A stretch of 64,000 nucleotides of DNA. It comes from Girardinichthys multiradiatus (lineage: Eukaryota; Chordata; Actinopteri; Cyprinodontiformes; Goodeidae). The notes beneath the pieces were generated by a model, which was given only the letters and a program-made list of their open reading frames with translations, was not told where the DNA came from and did no database searches. The DNA lies in assembly GCF_021462225.1 (NCBI RefSeq), contig NC_061794.1, positions 42,718,914 to 42,782,913 on the forward strand, written 5' to 3'. Below are positions 1 to 14,114 of this stretch, one piece after another; the first letter of the stretch is position 1; every line of letters begins with the position of its first letter. The position numbers and the translations under genes are program-made.

Positions 1-2900
1 TTTGAATTTGTCTGGCCTGGACAAAATTTGACAAACTGTTTTATCTAATATCATCCTGTTTGGTTTCAAAATCTGACATAAAGAAGTGAAATAAAATCAA
101 ATCTCATATTAGTATGTTACCAAATTATAGATTAATTTACTGTTTTAGGAGTTCAGTTTCTTCCCACTTTAATCTTTGTTTAGCTCAACTTGATATTCTT
201 CAGCTCTGGTGAGCCTCCCTAAAGTCATATATTTGACCATTAACATTAGAGATGAGCCTAAACTACATTTGATTTGACTGGTCTTGTTAAAGTCTGCATA
301 TTGTTGTATTTAAAGTCTCAAATGTATTTATGCTTAAGCCCCTAATGATTAGGAGCAAGATAACACCTTTAAGCACATTTTTCTTTACTTGATTTAAAAT
401 GCTACATCCTGTTTTTAGCTTATACATGTATGCTGAACTACAAAATGAGACTCATACTCTTCCATCATTAAATAATTTCATGTATTGACTTAGTTTCCTT
501 TTAATAGTCTTAAAACCTTTAATACGGATCAAAAAAACTAGAAAAATGTCAGCAACCTTTTAAAATGTCCCAATAAAGTTAGTTAACAGAGGGGTGTTAG
601 TTCAGAACTGAATTGCAGATCTGTATTACTTAGGTGACATGAAATGTCTCGAGGTTTGAAAATCAATTCAAGCAACTCCGACTGGTGCCTATAACAATTC
701 CTAGAAAATGTAACTTTAGTTATATATTTTTAAGTAGATCTTTGTCCAGGAACTTTTAATTATTAAGTTACCCCTTTCTGTTTGATGGGACATGGGTCTT
801 AAATGGTAAGAAAATATGCCTACATTTACCTATAATTACAACTAGAGAAATATTAAAAGAATTAAATGAAAAGGGTTTCTATGAATCCTGTGATTCCTTC
901 ATATCTGACAAGATAATCTTCCTCTTGCTTCTCGATTTTATGGAAACAACTGTTACCCTACAGGTAAAAACCACCACCTTTGTAGTGATCACGAAGGAGA
1001 TAGTACTTCTGCTACTTCCAGATCCATCACGGACCAAACACTGCACCGCTGCATCCTGCCCAGGTCACTCTGTGTTAAAATCAGGGCCTTCGGCAAAAGC
1101 AATGATCTGCACGTGACCTCTGCTACATTTTAGGGATGAATGGGCCCCAGGCAACAGTTACCACGGATACACAACACGGCACAGAGATGACACGTCCGTC
1201 ACTGACACAGTGAGTGAGACAGGGAGTTTGAAGGACAGGTAGATGTTCAGACTGAATACGAGCTAAATATAACATGAACTATTTTGACAGAAGGACAAAT
1301 GGCCATAAAGAGGAAGGGCAGGCAAATGAGCCCATTATACAAAACAGATGTAAATACTAGTTAAATAAGATTTAGATTTTAAGTCTGATTAGTTTAAATG
1401 AGTGTTAAATTAAAGATAAACAAAATCTAGAAAGTAATCCTACATGTTTCAGGCTCTTTTAGATCTTAGCACAAAGAGATAGAGGCATGAAGACATATAG
1501 CGAGAGCCGATTCCCCCGGACAAAAATGTCTTTAAGGTTCCCAACAGACTCTGTCTCTCACTGAATAGCTTTGCTGACTGCGACAACACTGACCTCCTGC
1601 CGACACAGAGAAAATGACCATTTTCTTCCCACTTCCAAATGGCCTGGGGGTGGGGGGTGGTAGCATGAAAGATACCGCGACTGAAAATACAACAGACAAT
1701 TGCTGACTCAATGTTTGTCAGGATATGGGAGGGAGGAAAATGTGTCCTTGACACCTTAAGCGGTTTTGGATTGAACATGACTTATTTTGACAGTTAGTTC
1801 TATATCACTGACATTTGGGAAGCAAACACACAAACATGCACACACACACACTCACACACACACCCTTGAAGACAAACATCTATTCTTCAAAGAATGGAGC
1901 GACATATTGAAATCATGCTTTAAAGCCACTAGAAAGACTTCTCTGTGACATCAATAAAGCTCACTTTTGATAATGTTTGTCACCCACAGAACATGTCATG
2001 GTCAGTTTTTTTATTTGTTTTGCGATTTCCCTGTAAATGATTGTTTAATTAAAGTACAATCTACCCTCCCAAAAATAAGCTACTATACACAAATGCCTCA
2101 GGTGACATCACATTAGGCATAACGGAACTGAAAAGAGTCTTTTGATGTATTGATATAATCAATACCAAGAAATGAATTATTTAAAGATAGTCTACTCATT
2201 TGCGTGGAAATTGATACAAAATGACGCATCCACACTCAGCCCCTCCCTGCAGCAGCTCACCTGACCAAAGTCATAACCTGCTGCTGGAAGCAGGGGATAA
2301 AAACAAAATGCCGATCAAAGCCACATGCTAGGTGTGCTAACGCTACATGCTACGGCACTGATATTTAAGAGCAACACTGATGTTTTAGAGCAATTTAAAA
2401 AGGTCAGTAAAACTGTTGCATCTGTAACAGTTATGCAGTAAACCTCCCAGAAAACAGAAGTTGATGCTGTTTAATGATTAGCTTAACTAACATAGACATC
2501 CCCATGACAGTATTCTGTTGGTCTGAGCTCCACCGTCTACATGCGCTTCCCAAGAGCGTTGCATGATAAGGACCCAGCACTCTGTTCTTATCATGCAACA
2601 CTCCATTCTAACCACACAAAGCTCCGTTCTATTATGGTACAAATTAACGCAGGGAAACAGTAATCAGCCGACTGCTCAGTTGGCTCTAAATAGTGAAGCA
2701 ACAAAACAAACCAGAACATTTGCATACACTTGCATGTAGTAGATCCTTGTTTACACTTTAAAAAATAGTTTTATATCTATTTATTTTAGTCTAGAATGAT
2801 ACTTTATTTGTTCCTCAGTAGAAGAATTTGCATCGACATCAAATTGACAGGACAATGGAAGCTCACAGTGGCACACTAAAGATAAACAATAATAATAAAA
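1..2900. other. Gene-free unique AT-rich DNA
   Basis: No coding exon or recognisable transposon is visible. Short open frames on both strands show no known domain and overlap each other. A CA-rich tract lies at about 1826-1863. The stretch 1440-1770 is somewhat richer in GC than its surroundings but shows nothing recognisable. Confidence 0.6.
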
Positions 2901-2912
2901 TAAATTAACTGC
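2901..2912. repeat. Left target-site duplication of SINE copy 1
   Basis: The 12 bases taaattaactgc at 2901-2912 recur exactly at 3271-3282 on the far side of the SINE. This is the direct repeat expected from LINE-machinery-driven insertion. Confidence 0.85.
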
Positions 2913-3270
2913 GGGCTGCACGGTGGCGCAGTTGGTGGCACTGTTGCCCTGCGGCAAGAAGCTCCTGGGTTCGATTCCCGTCCGGGGGTCTTTCTGCATG
3001 GAGTTTGCATGTTCTCCCCGTGCATGCGTGGGTTCTCACCGGGTACTCTGGCTTCCTCCCACAGTCCAAAGACATGCCTGTTAGGTTAATTGGTCAGTCT
3101 AAATTGCCCTTAGGTGCATGAATGAGTGTGTGCATGGTTGTTTGTGTGTTGCCCTGCGATGTACTGGCGACCTGTCCAGGGTGTACCCCACCTCTTGCCC
3201 AGAGACTGCTGGAGATAGGCACCAGCTCCCCTGCGACCTACTATGGAATAAGCGGTAGAAAATGACTGAC
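2913..3270 (+). mobile_element. tRNA-headed SINE with L2-like tail, copy 1 (full length)
   Basis: The 5' end (gggctgcacggtggcgcagt) resembles a tRNA-derived head with an A box, followed by the B-box-like ggttcgattcccg near 2970. The body carries the fish-SINE blocks about header, cctcccacagtccaaagaca and gacctgtccagggtgtaccc. The 3' part (ggagataggcaccagctccc, then a region ending aagcggtagaaaatgactgac) resembles an L2 LINE tail, which would let L2 reverse transcriptase mobilise it. A perfect 12-bp duplication flanks it. Three further copies lie in this window, at 20157, 36733 and 61830. The tRNA-like head is part of the SINE, not a tRNA gene. Confidence 0.9.
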
Positions 3271-3282
3271 TAAATTAACTGC
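3271..3282. repeat. Right target-site duplication of SINE copy 1
   Basis: Exact repeat of 2901-2912 (taaattaactgc). Confidence 0.85.
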
Positions 3283-6200
3283 ATAAGGTACATACTTAAA
3301 GAATTTTAACACTTATACTAAGTGTTATCTTGTCTACTGTGTTGCCAACCAGGGATGTTACACTTTTAAATTATATATTTTTTTTTTATAAATAAGGGTT
3401 GCATTGTCCCATATTAATTGGTATTGTCATTTTGTATTTAATCATAAGTTTTGCTCTTAACCAGAGAAAACTCTGTACCTTCAAAAAATGCAGCAACAGA
3501 ATCGAAAATAGTATTGAGTATCAAATATTTTTCTTAGTATTGGCAACCCTAACCTGTATTCTGCATATCTGCAGCAAAACATTTAGCAGTATATGTGAAC
3601 ATTGTATGGATATTTGGAAAATTTTGGGAATAAAATACAACAGCTTGTGAAGAGTGCCAGTGCACATTGGAATGACCAAATTCCATTTTTAGAGATCATT
3701 AGCCATCAATTTGATCCTACTTGTTATAAAACCATATGGTCTGGTGGTTGCCTTCCATAGTTAAGATCATTTTTAGCATTTTTAGTCTTGCAGAGCTGTT
3801 GCATTGCTTACTGCCAGGGAAACACTCATATCAAGCCCAGTTCGACCAGTTAGCCCCACTATTCCTGCACCTGCAGTGCAGCTTATATCATAAAGAACTT
3901 TGGCACTTAGACTCTAGTCGCACTTCAGTTTCATAAAGCAAGACTTCAGACTTGACTAAGATATGAGCTCTGAAAACTTGAGACTTGACATAGACCTAAA
4001 TCGGACATGAGATGTGGATCTTGAGGTCTTGAGAACAATATTTATCTATTAGAATCAAGAAGTGTCAATCAAGTAAATAATTATTGTTTTCCCCTCTGAG
4101 TTAAAAAAAGTAGCTGACTGTCACAGTGATCTAGGGCTCAGAACACAATGGGCTCCCTGTAATGTTTCTTGACAATATGTGTCAATAAAAGGACATGGAC
4201 TACTAATGAAGTACTTTTATTTAATAATATTTAATGCCATCGAGCAGCATTTGCAGTAACTCAGCCACAGAATGCAACTCTAAGAGAAATGTGCATTTTC
4301 TCCCTTTAAAGTGTGTTTGATTTATTATCCAGAAATGTTTGTGGATTGTGGGCTATAAAAATATAAAAGGTTCATAACAAGCTCTTAATGCTTGTTGTAG
4401 CATCATAATAATAACTGCATGAATGCCTCTCAAACTGAACTCTATAGTAAATGACTTAAAAAAAAACACTTCTTGATTCAACCAGAGATTCAATTAACCA
4501 ATTTCTCCAAGTTTAAAAAAAAATGCAAATTTGTATTTTTGCTGGGGTAGATATTATACCTTATTTTTATTATTCTTTTTTTTTTTATTCACATTGGGTT
4601 TATTTGATGTGGAACTGAATGTTCTAAAAAAAAAAAAAAAAGTGGTGTTAAATGTTCTTTTGTTGAATTGGGCTTTTTACGCCCCCTTTTTATTTGTTTT
4701 AGTCAGACTGGATGGCATGCAACTGATGTGAAAATGTTCATTTAGGTCATTACAAACTTGAGACATGACTTGTGAACATGAATTTTGAACATCTCAGCTA
4801 CACCTTTGCCATCATTCATCATCACCCGAGGGAAGAAGGATGAAAATAATCCCCTTTCTGAAAATGAAAGACATTCTTCAGGTAGCTAAAGTAGAATGAG
4901 TTCAGCAATACTGACCAATCACTTAACTCTTTAGGGTGATAAAGCTGAAGAGGACATTTAACAAATCAGATGGAAAAAAATCAAATTGGCGTCTATTTGG
5001 GCTTAAGGGTCATTAGAGTCAAATTCTGGCTTAAACAAATAAACCTGTACTCCTTGCAACTCAAATCCAATGCTTCCCAATGCTTCAGAATATGCTCATC
5101 TCTCAAAACTTGCTGATCTGCCATATCATTATTAATGAGCATCTCTTGTGTTTCTTCTGATGTCATCAGCCAAAACAATAAAAACAAACAAAACACAAAT
5201 TGCCATTGTCAGTGCCCTTAAAAAAGTATTTTGTAAAATCCTGCATTGGAAATTCATACGTATTAACTCATTTGTGTTTATATTGTCACAGTAAAACTGT
5301 GCCCGCCACAAAAGAACACCACTGGATAGGATGTTTAAGAACAAAAACCTTTTACACGCAAGGCACACTCGTGACAATGACCGGGCCCAGCCAGGTTTTA
5401 CTGTGACATGTACACCTGCATTATCATTACCACCTTAATGAAAAACAGCAGCAACACACCATTACTTTCTACACACCCTGAGGGCCAATGCAGGCTCCTT
5501 AGATCCTTAATCCAATCTCTTTGCAACACACCCACATATCCACACATACAAACACACAGACACTTGGCCTTCCATGCTAAGAGCCATAAAATATGACTGT
5601 AACATATTGCACTATTATAGTTTGCTTTTAGAGGCCTCACTGTCACTCAGTTAATCTTAAGAATTCTGTTTTGGATTACAAGTAACAGCTGAAAATCAAG
5701 AGAAACATGGTCCCATCTTGATAGACAGCATGACTTATAGCTGGCCTGGCTAGCAACCTCTTGACTGTCTAGTCTGAGATATATGATGAACAGGCAATCG
5801 TGGGAGGACATGGAGTCCCTGAAATTCTTGTAAAAGTGGGGAGGGTGATGAATCTGCATCTGCTCTTAACCGTGCAGACACACTGTAGTTATCATCAGTG
5901 AGGTCACGGGGCATCATCATGTGTTTGGTAGAAAAGTGTAACCTTGAAAAAGATGAAAAAAGAGAAGCCAAAACGCTTAAGAGAAGCCAAAAGCCATACG
6001 CCAGATGGATGCACTTTACTAAAAGCCTTAGAACTGCGGTTGCTCAGTCAGTTGTGAGCTCAACGTCGTGAAATCTGGGTGACGATGACATCACCCCACG
6101 CCCACATGAGCCATGCATGTGACGTGGCGGTGCACTCCCCACCGGCAGCCTTTGGCACAGTGTTTGCTCTCAGTCGAGACGCAGTTGGGCCATAATTAGA

Positions 6201-8430
6201 CATGCTGCTTCCTGTACAAAGACCTCCCTGTGTAATATTAATCATGTGAGGATAAAGTTGTAAATCCATCCCCTACGGAAATTCCCCCGTCTTTCATGTG
6301 TTCTCCAAATGGAGAAGAGGGTTCTTTCTGCTTTGGTTTAAGAAGCCACCCAGGCCTTGAAACATGTGGCTAGTGAAGATTCAAATGCAGCATTGCTTCC
6401 AAAGCCAGCAAAGAAAAGACAACAGAAAAGGCAAATCAGATCAACGTGATAAGCTGAAAACACCCCCAACGACTTGATCTTCACTGTGTGAACTATGATA
6501 ATGTGAAAAAAATATTATGAGTAGATTTTATGGGGTATTTAGTGAAATTAGTTCATCTTCATGGAATATCATGGCATATAAAATGCTGCAGAATAACATT
6601 TTTGGTTTCCCAGCATTCATTTTCTTCTCTAAATTAGACCATTCGTCATGCACTCATTACAAAGACAGTCAATTTTGAACCAATTCCAATTGCCTCTAAT
6701 TTCTAACCGAAATAATGCAAGATGCACATTTTTCATCTGCCTGACATCCACGGACTTTATTATTGTATGAAAATGCCAAAGCGGCGTCGCATAAACACAG
6801 AAGAAGTCATCATATTTTGCATTTTGAGATGGAGTTTACTGGTAGGTGTTGCACTCTCCATACAATCTACTAAAATCAAAATCAAATAAAAGAAAATCTT
6901 TTCTCAATCATCATGCAAATCAGTGCTATATTAGAAAGTGAAGTTTGAAAAGCAGTTTGTTTTATTCACTCACTTTTGCTTCAGATTAACTGCAAAATCA
7001 CTTCAAGTTACTGCAAAGAGCACGCAGTCCGAACCATAGGCGACACAACACCGACATGTTGTGTGCTTCTCCTTAATCAAGCTGTAAGTACAACAGACTT
7101 ATTCTACATTCATCACGGACACCTAAGCTGTCACTGCTGTTTAATGAGTATCAATTAAGCTGTTTCAACAGACTAGCTCAGCACATACTGCAGACACAAA
7201 CAGGCAGGCACAGCCCTAAGGAGAGGCTTCTTAACACCGAGCCACACTGGCTCTCAGATGTAATTTAGGCTCGGTATTGTGGCTGGAACAAAGAAAAAAA
7301 TCTTAGAAGAGCTATACAGAATTTCCATAATATATTTTAACATGTTTCTGGTATTTCTTTGTTTAAGGCGGAGTCTTTTCTTACATAAGACATATCACAC
7401 CTGGGCATTCCATGTTATAGACCTTTTCATAATGCCTGTCATTTGACAAATGCTTTGAATTTTTAAATATAATGTTGCTAAATTTGCTGGTCTTATGTCA
7501 ACACATACAAAAAGGTTAGGTTGATAAACGTGATACATGTTTGCATTCAGAGCTTATTTAATCTCAAAACAGGCAACTCTCATTTTAATTCAAGTCTTTA
7601 TTTTGGATTCAGCAAAACTGCGCCTCAGAGACTCATGGGCCTGAATAATAATGTGTTTAATAGAGTGCATGATCCACTGGACCCCCTGCTATGGAGAAAA
7701 ACTAATTCTTGTCACTTAACATTCAGTTTGACATTAAAGCTTGTTTGCTGCTAACAAAAATTATCAAATGAGGCAGTCAGTATTTGAAAGCTCTGCTAAT
7801 TAGAAAGCTGAAGTTTTACCCCTCAAACCAGAGCTTCCATAAAGAGAAGAGTCTTTTAAAAACCAGCAAACAGTTGACAAACAGACTTAAAGACCAATAT
7901 GTTCATGTTAAATTAACCATCAAGGCTTTTTCAAGGACGTATTCTGAAGATATTAAATATGTTTGTTTCTTAAAATGGTTAATGTATGCCGTTTCAATGC
8001 ACAAATTGGTCGCATGAAGTTTCAGTGGGAAAAAGGTTGAAAAAATATTGTCAAAATCATCAAGAATTGTGAGCTTTCCATATAGGCATTAATAAAGAAC
8101 CCTCACAAAGAAAGCAGAGAAATAATCTAAAACATTAAGAGGGTAAGCAATAAAAAAAAACAAGAATTGTTCATAAATAAAGGACAGATAACTTGAAATG
8201 GTCTCGTGAAAAAGGTCAAATGGATTATAACATACAGTATGCAAAAGCAGCAAAAATATAATAGGGTTACTTTTTGTGTCCAACCCAGATGGAATTGGCT
8301 TGTTTTTGTAATGAAAACCAAACCTGACCAATAGATGCCACTATTTGTTCAGTCTATTCCTGTAAACTACTAATTCAGATCATAATCTTCAAAGGGTTTT
8401 CACGTAAAAATATTAGGAAAACATCTGATT
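3283..8430. other. Gene-free unique DNA
   Basis: No domain-bearing reading frame or recognised transposon is seen. The sequence is AT-rich with homopolymer runs (for example A-rich near 4627-4641). The block about 6040-6300 is richer in GC and CpG, and 6310-6480 has mixed composition, but neither shows coding features. Confidence 0.55.
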
Positions 8431-8436
8431 ATAAAT

Positions 8437-8474
8437 ACTTATACTTATAAATTACACTTATACTTATAAATTAC
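8437..8474. repeat. Two-unit tandem 19-bp repeat
   Basis: acttatacttataaattac occurs at 8437-8455 and again immediately at 8456-8474 without mismatch. It is a simple local duplication in AT-rich DNA. Confidence 0.9.
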
Positions 8475-10265
8475 TATATTGAGCGCGATTAACATTTATG
8501 CTTCAAAATAAGAATCTCAAACATGGATACAATTGGAGTGTTGAAGACTAAGCTTCCTGCTAGTTCCCCAGAGAAAATAATAAAGGCCTGTTTTAAATCA
8601 CCCTATATTTCTTCTACACATGTTCTTTATGCCTCACAGTTCACAGAGATCCTGATGAACAATGGGTGGGTTGAAGTCAACCTACCAATAATCTGAGAAA
8701 TGAATTGATCAGCAGAACCTGATGCAGATGTAACGTCTGAACAAAAACCTGTACTTAAAGCACTGAATGCAGTTAAAGAGTCTGCGTGATCACAATGACA
8801 CAAAGCTGAACTCTGAGGGGAATTTCTCCTCAGGTATGAGTAAAAATCTTAGACATGTTGCTCAAGTCGAATGCTAAGCCATGCCCCTTTGGTTTGTAAT
8901 CCCAGTTCCGGGATCTAAAACACACAGCCATGATCCTGGCGCATTGCCTATAGGGGTTGTTGTTGCATGTTTATTGCAAAACTGTGATCTAAACGAGACT
9001 ATTATGAAAGCAACAAGATCACACTTCATGAAACAAACTTTTGGCAAGAAATATTGTGGTGTTTTAATATCACAAGATTTCTTTACAACCAGCTTTTTAA
9101 CGCAAAAGATAAGAAACAAATTACAGTTCCGAGCCATCCTCTTTCCTGCTTCTCCTTTTCCCTTCAGTTCATTGAGACAGAGAACAGGCACAAGGAGAGG
9201 GGTAATGATTACACGTACAGTGCCTAGTTCATATGCAAAGACCACATGGCGTCTCCTGAGTTGTCCATACTATTGTCACATGACTGTCTAGTATGAAGCG
9301 ATTTAATTGAGGGCAGTGGACACAGTTTATGTGAAGTGAGTGTCAGTGATTATGAAATATTTTTTTAAAAAAGGTCCAGCTGCATCTGAATGTAGTTTTC
9401 TGATGTTAATAACTATTTACTATAAATTCAGATCAGACATTAATTTTTTTGGCATGTTCAAGTTTTAATGAATTTGATCCAAATCTTACCTTATCGTTAC
9501 TCCCCATCATATATATAATATCTATGATGGAGAGAGTATTTCATGTAGTTATTTTTCTTTCAACTTTATTTATACAGGTAAATCTCATTGAGACACGCTC
9601 TAGTACATTGTTCTGCATTAACTGGCTGATAATCTCTATCATAGGATTAATTTATATCAAAGGCAGCTTGGCAGTATTAAAAGGCGTAATGTGGGAGATG
9701 TTTTTTTGCTGCCAGGAAGTGGCTGAATTGTACAGAGAGTGAAAGCCTCTGTTTGACCCCAGAAGAGAGAGATAGACGATCAGAGGCCATCAAGGTGAAC
9801 AGCACAGGTGGAACATTGACTGGATTCATCAAATTAGCTTCCATGTAATTGTACTGCATGACGACTCATAAAACATGTCGGCCATAAAGCTGTCAGGAAG
9901 CCATCAGCCTGGTGCTAAATGAAGTTACAAAGGGTGCAAGGTTCACAACTTCATACAGTGCCAGAATAAAGCATCCAGCAGCACAGTCTGGCCGCGACCT
10001 CTGCGGTAACCATAGCGATTGGAAAAGTCAAACTGATTGGTCGTTGGTATTTAGGACTTGTTTAAAGCTCAACTATTAGAAAAATTATTTTTCACTGTAG
10101 CCACTTCTATTGCTTTTAGCTGTTTAATCAGCTTTTTCTTTAAAAATGAAACACATTACATGACTTGCTCTGCATTTTGTATGTGCGAACACTCGCTTTT
10201 AGATCTGATGATATCGAAAATGCAACTCAGCAGAGATCTGATAAATAATTTTCCAAACCTTCAGA
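8475..10265. other. Gene-free unique DNA
   Basis: Two antiparallel open frames overlap at 8874-9291 (123 codons on minus, 136 on plus). Neither has a recognisable domain, and mutual overlap of this kind is typical of chance frames. Nothing else is identified. Confidence 0.55.
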
Positions 10266-10269
10266 ACAC

Positions 10270-10570
10270 CTGACTGCAGTCTGACCTCCCAGAGACTCAC
10301 GGAGCATGCAGTGCGACGGTAGTTTACCTTTGTAATTGTTACAGATCACGCCATTAGCACAATATTGTCGCAGCTCTTGCTCCCGCAGTCTGCAGCAGCT
10401 GAGGGTTAATTTGCATAATAAATCTTAATTGAAGCTCATTAAGGATTTGATAAGAAGCAAATCAGGTACACCGCTGGATAACTTAAGATTAATGTTTTCT
10501 CTGCTTTTAGGCCTTTGTGTATTAAAGAGAAATATCACGTAAGTTCATTAGTTGAAGCTTAACATCATTG
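10270..10570. promoter_or_regulatory. Candidate conserved non-coding element
   Basis: A repeat-free block with balanced composition, dense in homeodomain-type TAAT/ATTA words and motifs such as gggttaatttgcataataaa and gctcattaaggatttgataa. It has no open frame and no transposon similarity. This texture is typical of developmental enhancers in vertebrate gene deserts. The call is inference from composition only; cross-species alignment would decide it. Confidence 0.3.
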
Positions 10571-10920
10571 TGCGTCAGGTGAAGTTTAACTTTAGCAGTA
10601 GGCATTGACTGGGAAGAGATTCTCAGGGTATCACAGTGTTAATACATAAATAAAAAAATGTATAGCACGATCTACCTGTCTTTAGCTCAGAAAAGCAACA
10701 TTTACTAATTGTTGCTGCTAATTTATATAATGTATTGATCCTTACGGTAATAAAAATGTTATCTATAACTTCTATTTATAGTTTTTTTTATATGTAAAAA
10801 TAAAACATAAATTGATAACATCATTGGGTGGTGCTCCTTTAGTTTCCAGCCATGACTTTCCAAACAGGGCACTTTCTTTCCTGTGAACCACAGGACGTGT
10901 AGGACTGACTGATAGTGTGC

Positions 10921-11420
10921 TAAAACCAGGTATGAAATTACTACCAGATTTATGATTACCATGATAAACTTTGACAGTTAGTATAACCACTTAAAAATAA
11001 ATTGATCATGAAACCTTATGTGATAATGATATAAGACATTTTTGTTTTATTTTATTGTCGATCAAACGCAGCATCTCAGGGCCATGTGTGCTCAGGAAGA
11101 TTACTAAAAAAATGTGTTTATCTTTACTACATTCATACATAAACGACATATACAGTCTACTGCCACCAGATACCACAAGCTGCAAAGTAAGTCTGTGGTG
11201 TTTTTGTCTGTTTGACTTCCTATCGGCTAGTGAGATTTGGACTACCAGCATTGTAACCAAGGGTGTGCTTATACTCAGACACAATTATACAAGGTTTTAT
11301 GCCTAAAGCAATTTGATGAGTGTCTACCTTGTTAAAAGCATCAATTTGTCAAATAATCAGAGATAAAACTTCCTGCAAACCTTCACAATAAAAGGCCTAA
11401 GCCTAAATGAACCGCACATA
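10921..11420. repeat. Old dispersed repeat, family A, copy 1
   Basis: Shares an ordered series of blocks with 39770-40320: gattaccatgataa, then agt(t)agtat, tatgtgataa, ctaagtctgt-like, and near the right end tgcaaaccttca(c/t)aata followed by gcct. The shared order shows two copies of one dispersed family. The gattaccatgataa words recall fish hAT-type non-autonomous elements, but no terminal repeats were located, so the class is uncertain. Open frames inside are not convincing. Confidence 0.5.
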
Positions 11421-14110
11421 TGACATGTAAAAGCTAATGAAACAGTGTAGAGTCTCTGCTCTGCACATATAAACTCAACAGTCTCAATGCAGGGGGCTTT
11501 GTGTGTCCAGCTGCACACTGTTATTTGTGTGTGAAATCATTCAATAAAGGGCATTTGTTAAAATAAATAACAAAAATTATACTAAAGTTTATATTTTATT
11601 AAACGCCTGAGCAACTCTGCCCCAAAACACCAAAGAATATTTTGACCGGCACCTTGGTAAAGAAACTTTAAGCCACAGGAAAAGCATGATGGAAAACTTT
11701 AGTGATTCTGAAGCCGAAACGTTTTAAAACCTTGGCATACCATAATACAGGTAACCAGCCCGTGCTTATTTTGGAGATTGAAATCCTGATTATTTTAATT
11801 ACATTTTGAATAATTGCATTGAATGTTCTTCCTTCTGAATGAAAGCCGAACAGGAACCTCAGCCGCTCCCTCCCTCTGAAATCAGAGAGGCCTGATTTTT
11901 AGAGCTCATAAGGACCTCTTTCAAAAAGACATCTCCGGTTAGGCTAACCTGATCCGACTGTGATTGTTTTCGAGAAACCTCCAAACCATATGTTCAGCAT
12001 ACATACCCTCTGCCTGACTATGCATGTAGGTCAACTACTACAAGATGGATGTCTTCACTTAAATCATCTCAACTTTGTATGGACGCAGATTATGTGTTGA
12101 CACAACTGCAAAGGCTATATATTACCACGTTCTAAATTGTAGTGGGAAATGTATATCATTGAAATAACACAAAGCATATGAGCTACAGTGAGTTTTACCA
12201 TAAACCACGACACACCGTACCTGCTCTGTGGAAATCAATAGCAGGCCCACAGTGCTACTGTATTAACTGCAAGCTTGCCTTGCACTCTTATCCTCTAAAT
12301 CCACATAAATGAACAATCTAAGCTATAAAGTCTCCTCCCCATATTCTTCTGTAAATCATTATATCTGTAGGGACCTCGACATAATACCATAACATAATTT
12401 CTTTTGTACTTGGAATGTCTGGCAGAAATAATGAGTTTCAGCCTCCCTGCAATAAACTCTCCCAATATTCCAGTTATTGTCAGACTTAATGAGTAAAAGA
12501 GAGAAAAAAGAAAAACATAACAAGAAATAGTGGCTTTTCTGCAGCACTGATCACACGGAAACATTATCCACATGAATCACCTCCGACGGCATACCAAATT
12601 GTGTCATTTGCCTGGAAACTAGTACAGGTCTCAGAGGAAAGGAGAGGTGAATGAGCGGTTGCTGTAGAGAGGTGCAACATGGCGCAGGAAACTTGCCTTG
12701 AGATCCATCCTAACAGGCTGTTTTTTTTCCACACTGGAGAGCAAGATCACTGCGCTGGAGGGCACAGGAGTCTCGCTTCTTATCACCTACACAGCACAGC
12801 GCCTAGTCAGCCTCACGCGCAAACAAAACCTGGCTATCTAAACCTGTCACCTACATGTATGATGAAATGCACTGAGATCGCTCTCACTCCACCTGACTCG
12901 ATTTTACTTATTTTTCTTGCTGCAGACACAAAACTAGCTGATGAGGAGAAAGTTATTAAGGAGCGTCTCTATGGGAGCCCTTGAAAGTTGCCGAATTGCA
13001 AGCTTTGCAACAAAGTGAAAGTTTGCTTTTGCTCACAAGCTAGCGAAATTTTCAAGGCTGGATTTGATCAAACGAAACATTCCCCTTGTTGACATGAATT
13101 CAGAGAAATGCAGCTCAGAGAAAACACACACATTTAATGACTGCTAATGATAACACTCCTCTTTAACCTCACTTAAAGTTCTCTTAAAGCTATGAAAGAA
13201 GTACACCAACAAACCCAAAGATATGTGATCTGTAATTAAGTAGGTTTAAGTAGTGGTAAAAAATGCATTTTAAAACGGCTTCAACTGTATCAAATACAGG
13301 ACAGGATTTGCGAGACCCTACAGGAGGTTTGTTTTCATGTCTTCCTTTCTAAACTCTGATTTTTTTTTAAAACATGTAAATGGAAAAAGCTGTCATTGGT
13401 CATATTTGACAATGTCATTGCAAGGATTACTGAAGTAAGTTTAGATCAATCTTTAAATAAAAATAAAATAAGAACAATACAATCCTCCTTACCTACAGCA
13501 TAAATTAATTATGCCTTAAAATTTGATTTTTTTTTTGCACCTAAATAAATAATTAAAAGAATAATTAAAAGGCCTGCACAATATCAGGAAAATGTCTAAT
13601 TGCAATACTATTACCCTGACGCTTTTCTTTCTGTGCCATTATACAATATCCTCACCCCTCTGTGAGAATAAAATACAAAAAATATACATTAGGTTCAGCC
13701 ATTAAGGGCAGTTGGAGTCCATGCAAGTGGCCAAACTTATTATCATTCTGCATTGCAGAAATGCATGGGACTTGAAATACAATATCCAACCAAATATTGC
13801 TTCCAAGCAGTCCTTTGTGGTTGCCATTTGCCCACTGATAGTTTTGATCATTTCCAACTTATAGCAAATGCAGAGGAAATAAGACGCAACCAAGCATCAA
13901 AATCATGGGTGTCCAAATGTTGAGTTGCGATCAGCAAACAGCCGTGAGATTTTTTTTGTTTTTGTTAAATGTGCATGTTCTCTTACAGTAATTATTTTAA
14001 AGATGCACCAATTCTATAGCCTTTACGGTACTTGCAATATTACGACAGGAGCCTCTTGCAGAGAGAGATTAGCCAGTGGAGTAGCAGAGATACACAACTC
14101 AGGGTGTGCA
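11421..14110. other. Gene-free DNA, no element identified
   Basis: Scattered short frames, including a 101-codon one starting at 12679 in good start context, show no domain. The stretch from about 13560 (cctgcacaatatcaggaaaa) resembles common fish non-autonomous repeats, but I could not define ends. Confidence 0.5.
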
Positions 14111-14114
14111 TAAA

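Noticed and set aside
2913..2985. tRNA gene suggested by A- and B-box-like words
   Set aside because: It is the head of a SINE present in several copies; no cloverleaf with a full acceptor stem.
5398..5646. Paired frames on both strands near a CA-rich tract
   Set aside because: Low-complexity, no domain, mutually overlapping.
8874..9291. Overlapping antiparallel frames of 123 and 136 codons
   Set aside because: Mutually antisense, no domain, no conserved-looking composition; typical chance frames.
12679..12984. 101-codon frame with good start context
   Set aside because: No domain and no splice or promoter support; kept only as part of the gene-free entry.
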